Shown here: positions 22,930-34,470 of the stretch, one piece after another
Layout of the letters: each line of letters begins with the position of its first letter
How positions within the stretch are numbered: the first letter of the stretch is position 1
From: Bactrocera neohumeralis
Lineage: Eukaryota > Arthropoda > Insecta > Diptera > Tephritidae
Length of the DNA stretch: 64,000 nt
Direction: 5' to 3'
Assembly: GCF_024586455.1 (NCBI RefSeq)
Contig: NC_065921.1
Coordinates: forward strand, 74,917,226 to 74,981,225
Made by a program: the position numbers and the translations under genes
Notes under the pieces: generated by a model
The model's input: only the letters and a program-made list of their open reading frames with translations
Database searches by the model: none
What the model was told of the DNA's origin: nothing

Positions 22930-23250
22930 TAAGTTGGTTAAAAACCAGTTTCAAAAGCGCTTAACTTACAAATAGGTCTTGTAAAAAGGAATCAACTATT
23001 TTCGGACTCAATTGAAGATCATTTATGAAGGGTTTCTTTCTAGACATGTGGTTTTCAAGAATGCTTTTCTGTGTAGACAGCGACTTTACATGACTCCACA
23101 GAAAATAATCCAGCCGTGTTAAATCGGTTCCTTCGTTGGCTGAATGACATGTAGCGCCATATTTTTCAAAATAAAGAACGTTCAGCTCATGGCTTCGTTA
23201 CCTTCTACTAAACTTAAAGGGTTTCAGTAGAGTTCTCGCGTATTCCCCTT
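22930..23250 (-). mobile_element. Tc1/mariner-superfamily (DUF4817/DDE_3 type) transposase relic, copy 2
   Basis: One minus-strand frame reads HSANEGTDLTRLDYFLWSHV followed by KSL, matching the family block CDLTPLDYFLWGYVKSL. Only this C-terminal catalytic block is clear; flanking sequence is too decayed. It lies in the spacer beside the right arm of the inverted repeat. Confidence 0.6.
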
Positions 23251-23703
23251 CCAAAGATCTGTACCCTAACATTAAAACAAGCGGTATTTTCCTTTGGCTT
23301 TGGCAACATTACAACAAGTGATATTTTCCTTCTATTCCGCTACCTTTGGCTTTGGCAACGTTACCAATATAGTAAAAACGACTCGCGACTATTGGATCAT
23401 AATGATTCCCGATATTCTTGAATTGGCTAAATACTACCGAAATGTCTAGTATCTGCCGCTTATACAGCACACTTTTTTCGAGAAAAGTATCTCTCAAATG
23501 GTAAACTTCTCCTTTGCGTATAATCAACTACGAATAACCTGTTGAAAGTGAATGTTCATTGCAGATTCGATGAGAAAAGACTGGTATATCTTTACACCGA
23601 AAGAACAGTGGGATAAAATCGAGGTACCCATAAACCCGATATTTTGGTCAAGCGTTAAATAATATAAAATTAGGCGTACTAAAATTTAAAGGAGTAATAG
23701 GCT

Positions 23704-24200
23704 CTTCCCGGTTCTCAGTGGCTCTCTCTGATTCTACCTGGCTCTCAGTGGCGCTTCGCGGTTCTGGTTCTTAGGGACGCTCCTTTGCTCTCATTTGCTT
23801 TTCCTTGGTTTTGAGTAATAACCGTCAGCTCTTCCTGGTTCTCAATGGGTCTTCGTAGTTTTCAGGGACTTCCCTGGCTCTCGTTGGGTTTCACTGGCTC
23901 TCAATGGCTGTCTGTAGTTTTCAGTGGCTCTGTCTGGTTTTCACTGGTTCTCACTAGGTCTCAGTAGTTTTCAGTTTCTCTCTCTGGCTCTTACTGCTTC
24001 TCCCTGGTTTTCTGTGGTCCTCACTGGCTCTCTCTGGTTGGTGTTCAATGATTCTCACTGGCTCTCGCAGGTTCTCAGTAGCTCTCTGTGGTTCTCAGTA
24101 GCTCACCTTGGTTTTCAGTGGCTCTCCGTGCTTCTCAGTGTCTCTCCGTGGTTCTCAGTAGCGATTCTCTATGGTTCTCAGTGGGTCTCTGATAATTTTT
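23704..24200 (-). repeat. GAACCAGGGAGAGCC minisatellite, right copy (reversed)
   Basis: On the plus strand the units read CTCTCCCTGGTTCTCAGTGG and variants, the complement of the left array. It is shorter (about 500 bp versus 840 bp). A 92-residue hydrophobic frame at 23924-24202 is a product of the repeat, not a gene. Confidence 0.9.
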
Positions 24201-24244
24201 AAAATATTTTCTTAAGTTCTGAAAAAACTAAACTCATTTCCAAT

Positions 24245-24700
24245 TGGTTAAAAGTGGATGCTTCTGGACGATGGACTCCGGCAGACCTGTTGACTGTCGA
24301 CAACAGTTAAATTAAAGATTTGGCAATATTTGATTTCCAACAATTCCAAAAAACAAATATGAAACTTTCCGGACTGACTGACCCACTTTTCCTGGCTAAG
24401 AGCTTGTACCTTCAGAAATGCATCCAATATGTTTCGATGCAGCAGCGATGGAAAGTCGATCACAATGTTAAGCCTTTGAGGAATCGAAACAGTGATGACA
24501 TGCTGGTCAGACCCAACAATTTTTATTATTTTGTCGATAATTTCCACAATATGCCTTGCAAAGCATGTTGTATCTTTGATATCAAAATTACCGAATTGAA
24601 ATCAACGAGACCTAATGGGCTGTTACAGTATCAGTACCATAAATATTGTTCACATTTTCAGCCGTTGGCTTGGGTTTTCGCATTTTTCGAAGAAGATATA
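24245..24700 (-). mobile_element. Mariner transposase relic B (right arm of inverted repeat)
   Basis: The minus strand reads NNIYGTDTVTAH (helix-turn-helix region), then FDIKD-type sequence in another frame, EIIDKIIKIVGSDQHVITVS, and EKWVSQSGKF (remnant of the first catalytic block). It is homologous to relic A at 20.27 kb but in opposite orientation, and likewise ends in the minisatellite. Confidence 0.8.
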
Positions 24701-24892
24701 GCAGTCACGCTTTGCTGGTATTCACCTTTGACGCGTGCTCAAACCACCACTGGGTCAGGCACTAACAAGCTCTTTGGGAAGTTTTTTTAGTACAAAATCT
24801 GATCTTGCCTACAAAGCGAAAAACAGATGACTGCAGCTATCTGTTGGAAAAATAATGGATTTAGTCTTACTATACCTTATATAAACTCAAGT

Positions 24893-25160
24893 AGATTAGG
24901 TTAGGTTATTCAGGTAGGACCGTAGACCAGTCTTGGTTCTTTGCGATACCAGATGGAGTACAGTTACTAGGGCCATACGGAGTAGTCTTGACGGGAAATT
25001 TTACAAATTCTGCGGCCTCACTAACAATACCTCTTCCAGTGTTTTATGCCGTTGAGACCACAGATGCTTACAGCGTAGTCTTGCCCTGCGGGACAAGTGC
25101 ACAAGAGTTGCTCCATTGTTTCCCTGATGGCTTGCTCTAGACATTTCCTGCAGTCAAGTA
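24893..25160 (+). repeat. GGTTAGGTTA-headed dispersed repeat
   Basis: It begins AGATTAGGTTAGGTTATTCAGG and continues GTAGACCAGTCTTGGTTCTTTGCGATACCAGATGGAGT. A diverged copy with the same landmarks (AGACCAGATTTGGCCCTTTGCGATGCCAGATGGCGT) is at 57660-57880. No coding sequence; class unknown. Confidence 0.7.
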
Positions 25161-26470
25161 ACAGAATTTTGTATATACATATCTATACTTTCTAATAAAT
25201 AGAATTAAAACACTTTCCGTATGAGCTTCTATTTTACATATAATTTTCGAAACGTACTTTCAAACTCCTCTGCATATCTTCACACTTTCCTCGACAAACT
25301 TTAGATTGTGTTCACCGGCTATTCACAGCATATTCCAAGCACTTAATCTGACTACTTTTCATTCCTCTGTACTTGGACAGTATGCGTAAATTTAATTTAA
25401 AACTCATTTCATTACCTTCACACACACACAGACAAGCACTTGCAGACAGACAGCCACACCTACGCTGGTATAAAGCAAGAAATTCCACACACCTGTTAGC
25501 CGAACGAGCTGATTTCGGATTTGTGTGCGCCTGCTGAGTGCTCCTACATTGTTAAGCGCCAACAGCTGGTCTCGGCTAGCCAACGGTGCTGTAGCCATTT
25601 TCCAGCAGTAATACAGTCTATATATATTTTTATATGTGTGGGTGTGTGTATTGTCTCTTGGGCGAAGAATTCCCATAAAGTCTTCGTAATATTTGAACGG
25701 AGATTAGCTTTTTATGCAGTTTAATGGTGATCTCTAGGGCACCGGAAAATGTCTACAAATTAGGTTAATTCAAAAGAAATGACAATCTTAAAAGCAAAGT
25801 GTGAAGTAGAGCCAATTGAGTGCAAGTGGTAGGAGATTTAAAATGGCATAAAATTGAAAGATGAAAAACAAATCAAGCTCCTGTGGAGCCAAATCCTCAT
25901 AAACAAAGCATACAATTTGCTCAGCTGCATAACCTTCTAGTGAGAGGAAATAGCGTTTCGGTCAACATTTTCACATGTCGTAAAGTTCAATTTTAATTAC
26001 TACGAAATTTTTATATGACACCACTATATGCAAAAGTATGATAAAGTGTTTAGAGGGGATTAAGTCTAGGACAGTTTCATGACGCCAGGAAGAGTTTTTA
26101 ATTATAGCTCAAATAACTTTAATTAAAACATTTCGGCTAAGAAAGTTGAGGAGAGTGGCAAGTGCGGAGCTAGTTTGTGGCAGCAAATACTAATCTAGTG
26201 AGATATTGCAATCTGTAACATAAGTAGGTGTTTAGGATACCTACGAATTGATTAATTGCAAGAATTGAGGTTTTTGCGGTGAAAATCGGTAAACATGTTT
26301 TTTAACGTTTATGGCAGGTTGGTATTGTAGAAAGGCAAAATCAGACGTGTTATATACGGACTATACATTTTCTAGACATTGTATTCCGCATATAGTGACA
26401 TCCGGGACTATGTCTGACTTTATAGCGAACATTTCTGTCAGTTTGAGAAATATATAATTAACTGATGTGA
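25161..26470. other. No recognised gene
   Basis: CA and GACA microsatellites near 25419-25455. Overlapping frames on both strands at 25404-25724 share the same GC-richer segment and show no domain. Confidence 0.4.
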
Positions 26471-26474
26471 GGTT

Positions 26475-27010
26475 AGGTTAAATGGCCAAGCTTCCGCGAA
26501 GCCCAACTATATAGTAGTAGAACACAAAAGGATACGGGAGCACCGACCCGCTCCCATTCTACTGATAGCGGTTCTAGGTGCTTTCTTGCTAGCTCATCAA
26601 CTTTACAATTTCCTGCGATGGCACCCATACCAGTCTTAACACAAAGACCTTTGATGCTATTGATAGCGAAGTTAGGCACTCCTCGATCAACCCTGAACGC
26701 ACTGTAAATGAGTTCAAGGCTATCTGAGTCAGTACAAGAATGGTCATTTCTCTGAAGGGATCTGCACTCCTGACCAGCAGATATACTGCTACCTTAATGG
26801 TTGCCACCTCGGCTTGTAAGACACTAAAATAGTCAGGAAGTCTGAAGCTGGAGTTGATAAAGAGCTCCTGACAGTAAACCCTTCCACCCACCTTCCTCCC
26901 AAGCCTTAACCTATCCGTAAAAAAGCTCACTGTCCTCTCCTACAACGGCTCCTTCGCACCGAAAGCTCCCTCGCCTATATATAGGCAGAGAAGGAGCCCC
27001 AGAGTTCGGC
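26475..27010 (-). mobile_element. LINE RNase H domain relic, copy 1
   Basis: The minus strand reads SFFTDRLRLGRKVGGRVYCQ (RNase H beta-1 block, normally FFTDGSKLGG.VGGGVY), ELFINSSFRLPDYFSVLQAE (catalytic E of QAE retained), TVRSGLIEECLTSLSIASK and VLRLVWVP, then in the other frame GAIAGNCKVDELARKHLEPL. The usual D of the HSDSQAA block is lost (LVLTQIA). At least one frameshift separates the halves. A longer copy is at 49.4-50.25 kb. Confidence 0.8.
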
Positions 27011-27149
27011 TTGGCGACTCCATGATCTAAGTGAACCCGTATGAAATCAAAATGCGTGAGGATGTCCGAGGGTTCAGATACGATATAAGTGAGAGGCTAA
27101 ATTTTCGACCACTTTTTGCAGATGATATATGCCAATAATAACGTGTCTC

Positions 27150-27830
27150 TTCAGACGACAATCATCTCAGGTTTGGCTGCGTAGACAAGTAACTTAATAT
27201 AACTCTACAACCAGTCCAGTAGTGTTAAATCGGACGATCTTGGAGACCTTGTTACAGGCCATGAGGCGAAGTAATGCGCTCACTAAAAGTTTCCTTCAAT
27301 AAATTGATGGTTGGCTCTGTGGCACCTAGTGTCATCTTGTTGGAAGAAAAAATTGTTGAAATTAACGTCTCCCAAGCCAGGCACGAGGATCTATAGCGTT
27401 CCCCCTTGACTGGAACATTATTGCCGGCTGCATGTTTGAATGACATTTTGAAGATCTAAAGATGTCATAACGATTACTTGTGGACTGTCATCTTCGCCAT
27501 GTGACAATTTCGTGAGCCTCATCGCTGACCATCTCGTTTTGGGCATATTCACTGAAGGTACGTACCGCTTGATGGTCGTTCATCTTCAATTCTTGCACGA
27601 TTTGAGTTTTGTTTGCTCGAAAACCATGAGCCTTTCGCAAAATATTCCATAAAGTGGTTGCGACCAGCTTCAACTTTGGCAGCGTTAGCGGATGGACTTA
27701 TTCGGGTATTCTTTAATACTTTGCTTAATAGCAGCAACAGCGATTTCGGTGTGATCTTTACGGCTTCTCTCGGGTAAGAGCCAGTGGGCTCTGGTCAATC
27801 AGTCATGGTACAAAAAAATGATCTGCAACT
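27150..27830 (-). mobile_element. Tc1/mariner-superfamily (DUF4817/DDE_3 type) transposase relic, copy 3
   Basis: From high to low coordinates on the minus strand: HFMEYFAKGSWFSSKQ and LWNILRKAHGFRANKTQIVQ (end of the helix-turn-helix region), DEAHEIVTW (remnant of FTDEAHF), EPTINLLKETFSERI (remnant of the WFQQDGAT.HTA..TI.LL...F..R block) and SDLTLLDWL-stop-SYIKLL plus VYAAKPEMI. Stops and frameshifts throughout. Confidence 0.75.
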
Positions 27831-28044
27831 TTTGAAATGCATTCCTTATGGAATTAGTCAGATTATATACTATATATAGACTAGCGATATCTAAATTTCT
27901 AAACATGGAAGAAAATTTTCAGAGGAAAACTAACTTTACACGGATGCTGGAAAGTTCAGCATAAAATTACATCTCGATGACTAAAAACTTCTTTTAAGGG
28001 GCTCTTTTGATATCTTCCTAATGTGTATATGGGTCAGAAGCGAA

Positions 28045-28610
28045 GTCGATGGAAAGGCGACTGAAGAGCTGAACTATGAACTACCTGAGCGATTGCATAT
28101 CATCTGTACTGCTTCGAGGTAGAAACTCTTTAAGAAGAATTAAACATAATGAACTCCTCATTAAACAATACGCCGACCAGACTTCGGACACAACAAGCTT
28201 CAGACATGCACTGACCGCCATTCACAGTGGAGTCATCAACACCTTCACCGACTCCCTTTCAGTGAGCGGCATACTTGGAGTCAAACCACCACACATTGCA
28301 GAAGAGCTCGAGTTGCCACTAGAATCGTTAGTGACACTTGCGCAGCTTCGTTCTGGATACCGTAGCAGGTTACACTCTTACTTATACAGAATCAACCCTG
28401 ACATATAAAACATCTGTCCAGCGTGCAACGAGTCCCCACATGATACTAGCCATTAGTTTGCATGCCCTGCTAACCCTACACATCTGACACCTCTCCCCCT
28501 ATGGTCCGACCCCGTCGAAATAGCGCGTTTCGTGGGCATATCGTTGGATAACCTCGATGACAGCTTATCTAATCCTTACCATCCTAACGTGGATTAGGTA
28601 TCCATAACAA
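28045..28610 (+). mobile_element. Jockey-like LINE, ORF2 C-terminal relic (plus copy)
   Basis: The plus strand reads YLSDCISSVLL, LIKQYADQTSDTTSFRHALT, AIHSGVINTFTDSLSVSGIL, LAQLRSGYRSRLHSYLYRIN, then after one stop ICPACNESPHDT and NPTHLTPLPLWSDPVEIARF. ICPACN...HDT is the C-terminal zinc knuckle (C-x2-C). It is better preserved than the minus copy at 1187-1590. Ends near a short non-A-rich stretch, so the true 3' end is not seen. Confidence 0.8.
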
Positions 28611-28619
28611 CAACCCACT

Positions 28620-28830
28620 TCCACTTGAAGTTTTTTTAGTATGACTTGTCCTTTGCTTGAAAAGAGGCCACATATTCAGCGATCACCTCTTCATTCGACG
28701 GAAATTTTTCACAGCGAGCATTCTTTTGAGATCTGAGAACAGGAAATATTCGCTGGGGGTTTTCATTGATTTATGGCGCGGTGCATTGTCCTGGTGAAAC
28801 AGTCTCACAACGGCACTCCAAGTGCCAAGG
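28620..28830 (-). mobile_element. Mariner transposase C-terminal relic with internal deletion
   Basis: The minus strand reads RLFHQDNAPRHKSM (second catalytic D block), then directly PSEYFLFSDLKRMLA (the third-D block SDYFLFSDLKRMLAGK, with D to E), and after a frameshift SNEEVIAEYVASFQAKDKS. About 30-40 residues between the second and third catalytic residues are missing. It abuts the jockey-like relic tail to tail. Confidence 0.8.
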
Positions 28831-30839
28831 CAATCTAAGTGAGATCTCTCTTAAGATTGACCTCTCAACCTAACCTATTATGCTATTACGTACCAAAACG
28901 TCGATATTTTGAGTTAAATTTCCTTTGCAATACCAAAAGTAAACACAAATTTACAAGCACATTGGTTTGAATTGAAATGCAGTAGCAAGTTTCCGATTCA
29001 ATTTTAGTAACGCCGCGTTTCTTCATATTACTTAACTAGTTGTGTTCATTATATTTACTCAAACAAATTTCCACTCAAATTTAAATTTCCTTGAGTAAAA
29101 GTGAACATTTCCTTCATTTCGACTAATAACTTTTTTCTGACTTTCCGGTCAACATTTTCCCATTAACATTTACATTTGCGTTTCCGTTGCCATGACGTCC
29201 GTTCGCACTCTGCCTCATACTCGGCGCTCTTCATATTGCTGCGCGCTAGCATTCGCCTACTTAAGATTGCGTTTGTCTATTTGCTATGTGTGGCGGCAGT
29301 CCAAGTTGGAGTCGGGGCTGGGCGGCGCAACACTTGTAACGCTTTGTTGCGACAGAATGTGTCGGTCTTTGACTACACATAGTAGTTGTTGTAAGTGGCC
29401 GTTTGCGATTTGAAAGTTCCCTTGCGGGCGTATTTGCTGTGGCGTTGCTAAACAGCAGCGCGGATGTATGTGCCATGTATGTATGTCGATAACTGTAATT
29501 GCGGCGCTGCGCCGTAATGTACACACTTTTTTGCCTTTTAGGTGGCATCTCTGTCACGACTGATGCAATAAATTTGATAAGATTTCTTCTTGTCGAGGTT
29601 TTGCCTGTGTCTTTATTGCCTCTACCCTATTTGCGGTGCTTACTCGTACTTCGTTTCGAAGCGGTCTCGGTCTCGGTCTCTTTGGCGACCTCCTCCGGTT
29701 TGCATTCGTTTTGCTTTCAGTGGCATTGGCCAAATTAAAATTGCATACACTTTGCTTAAAAGGCAGGAAGCAATGGGAAATTATTGCTCGCATTGCTGCT
29801 ACATACAAAACCAGAGCATTTTTCAATCGTGCGGTCTGGTTTCCGTTCGAGTTGCTGCCACTACGGCCACGTTGTCCTCTCACTGGTTGGTCGCAGTGCT
29901 GCGCTGTGCTTATGTAGGTGGTGCTCAGCGGCTTCCGTTTGCAATGGCAATTCATTTATGCCAATTTTACACGAATTTGATTATTAATGCAATTTCACTT
30001 ATTACAATTTCTCCGGCACTTATTGGACCAACTGAAATATCTCGCCTTTCGTTTGATTCCTTTATCGTGGTTATTCGACTTTATGCTTTTTACATATGTT
30101 TATATACTTTGACACGTCTTAGATAGCTCGAGTAAACAGATCATGGAATTTTGACAGCTCCAACCTTTTCCATTCCCCACAAATATCGAAATTTTCTGTC
30201 GAAGCATTTTTGTGTTAGGGACTCACTTGGAACGCTTTGCTTTTTAAATGTGTAAGACCCAATAAATATCGTACTTGCCTTCATTACTTTCTACCGTCAC
30301 AACGATCTTAGCAGCTATCGATGATTCGTACATCAAAACTAGTCGAAGACAGCTCGTAACAAGCCATGTGTCTAATTATTCCTCGACATATTCATTCCGA
30401 AAGCTCTCCCAACTCTCTACATCCATCCTGTGTGTCAACTTTTTCTTGTTTCTCAGCCTTGTAAGCTAACTATTGTTAGTTTTGATTATCTCGTTTTCTT
30501 TAATTCAAAAGTGAGGGAACTGATTGTGAAGGGATTTATTAATATAGTCCGTCTACTCCTTTTGAAAATGTCTTCGGAGTATAGTGTTGTGATGAGCAGT
30601 TCCAAAGATATATATTCTGTGTTCATAGTCTTTCAATCGAATACTTTTTGAACTCCAAGAAAGACTTCGAGTCTAGTCTCTAATCGGCTTCATCAACAGA
30701 TCCAGAACTTTTCAATCTTTTTCCAATAATGGACTGTGTTAACGAAAAGTTATTTGAGATCGAAACTTTCTCACCGAATATTTCAAGAATAACAACGACG
30801 ATAACTATAAGACGAAGCAGTAGATTTGAGGAGGGGGCC
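28831..30839. other. Unique-looking DNA with a GC-richer island at 29170-30120
   Basis: In the island, frames of up to 178 residues exist on both strands over the same bases (29590-30126 plus; 29554-29955 minus). None has a domain, and the mutual overlap argues for base composition rather than coding. It could be conserved regulatory or intronic host DNA. Confidence 0.4.
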
Positions 30840-32040
30840 TTTGCATGTTGGAGATTAATCTGGAGGAACCACATCCTTCAGACTCTCCTCCAGAAGCGCT
30901 ATTTCAGCGCCCACATCGTGTTCGACCCGCACGTCTTTGAACAGCTGTTCGAGACTGAGGACGGAGTTTCGAATTGACGAACCTCCAGAACTCGCTATTT
31001 CCGAAAGACTCGGATCATTCTCCATGGTCGTTTGACCATCTTCACCTATCATATCCACTGTATCTAAAACCTAAGCGCCATCAGCTTTGGTATTCGTCGG
31101 TATGGCTCCCTTAAGAGGGTCGACGGACTCTGCATTTTGCAGAAGCAGCACTTGCGATGTAGTTCCTCGGTTCTTTCCAGCCTTATTACTTTCATGTCAT
31201 GTGTGGGTAGTGACGGGTTGGTGTATCTAAAGATTTCCTCAATCTCTCTCGCTGAGGAAGATTTAGCTGGAAGCCAGACGCGAGCTTTAGGGCGAAGCGG
31301 AAGGTCCGCTTTATACATAACCTCTATTAAGCTCTCTTCCATACCTCCCCCACCCAAGAGACTGCCTGCTTATATAAGAAAGCTGATGGCTCATCGTTCT
31401 CAGAAGTCTGACCAGCATATTTATCACCGTAGCCTTCCACAATTTTGGCCGCACAGGCGGTCTGCGTTCAGCTTCCTAGCTTTCGCTGTCTTGCTTCCAC
31501 CCCCTTCATGAGTCTAACAAAGGTTCCTTTGCTAGTGCTGGCAATTTCGCCGCGTATGAAGGCTCTACCCACGTCGTTTGCCGGTGGGTTTCCACCGGCT
31601 TCCCCCATCCAATTTCCTGCAGAGTCACTTGCTGTAGAAACTATTGTTATTGCTGCATTTCGCCAGTGACGGTTAAGTTGTCCTAGGAGCATAACTCCCA
31701 GAACCAGGCATAGATCTGAACGTCGGTTTCGACATCCCTTAGCTTCCCTTTATTACCTTTTCGTCAACGTTTGTCTTTTTATTAGTGTCCATGCAAATAA
31801 GGGCCCCAATCAAAGCCGCTATTCGCCCCCCGGAAAGGGCCTTTAATGTCCCAAGATCAGTAAAGGCGTACCTTTCGGTAAGTAAAACCGTCTTTGGAAG
31901 GCTGGTGAGTTCTTTTGAGAAGCTTTCGTACTTTTTGAGAAGCTTTAGTACCCTATACTGACAAGGAAAGGCGCTTGAAACTAACGTGTTTTCAAATTTT
32001 CCACAGACCATATCATCCTACCGAATATGTTCGAGACATC
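30840..32040 (-). mobile_element. LINE ORF1 relic with DUF4780-like domain
   Basis: The minus strand begins near 32011 with VCGKFENTLVSSAFPC, continues TLKALSGGRIAALIGALICM (a recurrent motif of this ORF1 family), then GNPPANDVGRAFIRGE, RVWLPAKSSSAREIEEIFRY, NPSLPTHDMKVIRLERTEEL, and ends with an acidic stretch, SLEQLFKDVRVEHDVGAEIA. The W(L/I)PA...E.IL.....NPSLPTH.W.V block is the DUF4780-type core. It is broken into at least four frames. Almost the whole ORF1 is represented. Confidence 0.7.
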
Positions 32041-34135
32041 ACGAACCTTCGGATTTGACATCATTTTTTTATAATCAATGAATTAGAAAGGTTTACCGGG
32101 CTATGAATCTTTTGCAAATAGATGTAGACATAAAATTTTTGCAGCTGGTACTATGTACTAAGTAAGAGTCCATAAAATCTCTCAGCATATTTTTAACAAA
32201 ATTTATTGTGGCGGCTTTAGTTTCATATTTTCATGGGAATCAAGGCAAGATTAGTCTAACTTCAACTATAAAAAAAATTTTCCAAAAACCGTCTGGCTGA
32301 GGTGTTCCTTTGAACAGGTGATGCTTTGAGTCCAGCGATATTCATGACAAAGTTGATAATTTCGCTTACTGTCGGAGATTTCTGTCCAGCGTTTCAATAC
32401 AAATTAGTCTTCATCTCCCTTTTTGTTGGGGCTGTCACATGAAAGAACTAAGTAGAACTTTAGTGCTGAGTTGTTTAGTCGAAGACACCGAAACCCATGT
32501 CGTCGTCTTCCTCGGACTCCGACTCCACCAAACGCAGCGCTATATCCACATGAAAGCACCGTACAGTATGGCAAGATTAGTCTCTCCCCCTAGACCTAGA
32601 AGCAATAACACCTCGAACGCATAATGTAAATGTGTCCAGCTTTGACTGTATTGTTTTTATAGATTTTTATTACAAACTGGCAAGAAAAACATGCGGCGGA
32701 TAATAAAGCAAAGAGCAATTGAGGGAAGTGGAAAGTTTTACCAACAGCCACAGACAAAACCTGATAAGGGGAAAACCAGCTGACCGCCATGGCTGGCGGA
32801 TGTTCAATTTCCGCTTTGCTTTACTTCTTCACTCCAGCTTACGACTCTATTGGCGTTGAGATTTTTTCATTATTATTTATAAGCTTAGCCTTTTTGATTT
32901 GTCGCTTACGTTATCGAACAGGCGCTACAGAGTGCTGCGGAGAGTGATTGCAAGAAAAAAGAGCGGCATTAAAATGGAATAAAACTGTGTAGGCTTGTGG
33001 CTTACGGGCACAGACCGCAAAGACCGCATAGCACCGCAAAGAATTATCATTTGAATTTGCCACTGCTGAGCAACGGCGAGAATGCCACTTTGAATTGATC
33101 CTGCTAAAGCACCACTTCAAGTTGGCTGGCTGAAGGAATTGCGAAAGATTGCAGGAGGAACGCAGGCAGGCAATGCGGAAGCGCACGAACGCGGGTCGGA
33201 CCGTGGAATGCAAAGGAGAATATGTGCTGCATTGCGGCTCAGGAAAACAAATGCAAATAGGGAGAGCTGACGCTGCCGGTGAAGAGTCGTTGGTGTGGGC
33301 GCTGTACAAGCTTGCGTTTGAAGATTCAAAAACTGGCTGTGGGTTGCTGGATGGGCTGCCCAGCTCTGGGTGGCTGTTCGCATTTTGAGCGGATTGAATG
33401 GCAGCAATAAGCACTTTGGGTGCGTGGGTAGAAGTGGCACCCTTCGAAACATCGAAACATGTCAAGGGCAGCTGGTGGAAAATCCGTTTACTTGCCGCTT
33501 GTATTAACTATTATTATTCAAATCCGACCAAAGCAAGTGCCTGCTAGGCGCCTGTACCAACAGAACACGTGCCACCACCACCACCATTCAAACTCGTCGA
33601 AAAGACAGCGCGCGAACTCTGTGTCGAGAGTTGAGTCGTCGTCTTCAATGTGCCACTGAAATGGCGTTGGCAGTGCGCTGAGGCTGTACAATTTTTTGCA
33701 CGAACGATTCTGCTGTCACACTATAATCAACCGTGCTTGCCACTGTAGTGATGCCACAGCGCTTTGCGGCATATTTTGTCGAGTTCCAGTGATTCAATGC
33801 GTTTGTAGGAGTTCAGCGGCTCAACAGCAGATCTGCATGGCTTGACTCAAGCGACAGAAAGTTCTTGCGAATTTAGTGATTTCATCTCACAACTACCACA
33901 CCCCCGCCACCAATAATCGCTGGCAGCAAATGCCACTCAATGCATCTACAAGTGGCTGGCTTATATTTATATTTACATTTTACATTCAGCGACTTGACAG
34001 TTGACAGCATTGAGTGACGCTGCCAACGCATAGTAATTGAAATGCATTAGAAATACGGGCGGATTTCAAATCCACTCGTCATTTGTGTGTGAGTTTTGTG
34101 CATGATATCTTCAAGTTACGAATTTTTGTTAACCC
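32041..34135. other. Unique-looking DNA, no recognised gene
   Basis: The longest frame is on the minus strand at 32911-33465 (184 residues, rich in Ser, Cys and Pro), overlapped by others on both strands. I find no signal peptide, domain or splice-supported structure. (CCA)n occurs near 33570-33584 and a CTTATATTTATATTTACATTTTACATT block near 33960-33985. Confidence 0.4.
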
Positions 34136-34149
34136 GAATCTCTTAACTG

Positions 34150-34225
34150 TTTCTGGTAGCTTAGTGGTTTGAGTACTGGGTGGGTAAATGACGTATTTTC
34201 GGTTTGAGTCCCGACTAAGCGCAAA
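34150..34225 (+). repeat. tRNA-like sequence, probable tRNA-derived SINE head
   Basis: TAGCTTAGTGGT (34157-34168) fits the pol III A box and GGTTTGAGTCC (34201-34211) fits the B box, 44 bp apart start to start as in tRNA genes. The arms do not fold into a clean cloverleaf by eye, so this is more likely a SINE or tRNA pseudogene than a functional tRNA. Confidence 0.55.
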
Positions 34226-34249
34226 CCCCTAATATCCTATTAAAGAAGA

Positions 34250-34470
34250 GCCCGCTCCGAGGATACCGTTTAGACTCAATTGAGGATATAAAAGCTGAGT
34301 CGAAGAAGACTCTGATGGCCATCACGACGAAGGATTTTTCCAAGTGCTATGATGACTGGAAAATTCGTTGGTATAAGTGTATTGCAGCGGGAGGGAACTT
34401 TACTTTGAAGAAAATGAAATGGACAACATTCACCTTTCAATTTGATCACAGTATAGCATATTGGCCCTGT
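34250..34470 (+). mobile_element. Mariner transposase C-terminal relic
   Basis: The plus strand reads DSIEDIKAESKKTLMAITTK and WKIRWYKCIAAGGNF, closely matching the relic at 5.76-5.92 kb. The catalytic part is absent. The 3' end has one copy of the sequence that became a minisatellite at 5925-6049. Confidence 0.8.

Larger units (their letters stand above)
23330..24700 (-). repeat. Right arm of the large diverged inverted repeat
   Basis: Reverse-complement partner of 20270-22010. It lacks part of the sequence seen in the left arm (a deletion near 23480) and carries a local duplication of the block ATGTTGCCAAAGCCAAAGG (minus strand, near 23290-23360). Confidence 0.8.

Noticed and set aside
23924..24202. 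92-residue hydrophobic frame that looks like a repeat protein
   Set aside because: It is the translation of the reversed GAACCAGG minisatellite; units that are multiples of three keep the frame open.
29554..30126. Frames of 133 (-) and 178 (+) residues
   Set aside because: They lie over each other on opposite strands, with no domain or splice support; kept only as a composition island.
32911..33465. 184-residue minus-strand frame
   Set aside because: No domain, an unusual Ser/Cys/Pro mix, and competing frames on both strands; no basis for a gene call.
34150..34225. Functional tRNA gene
   Set aside because: A and B boxes fit but I cannot fold a full cloverleaf with a 7-bp acceptor stem; kept as a tRNA-like repeat.
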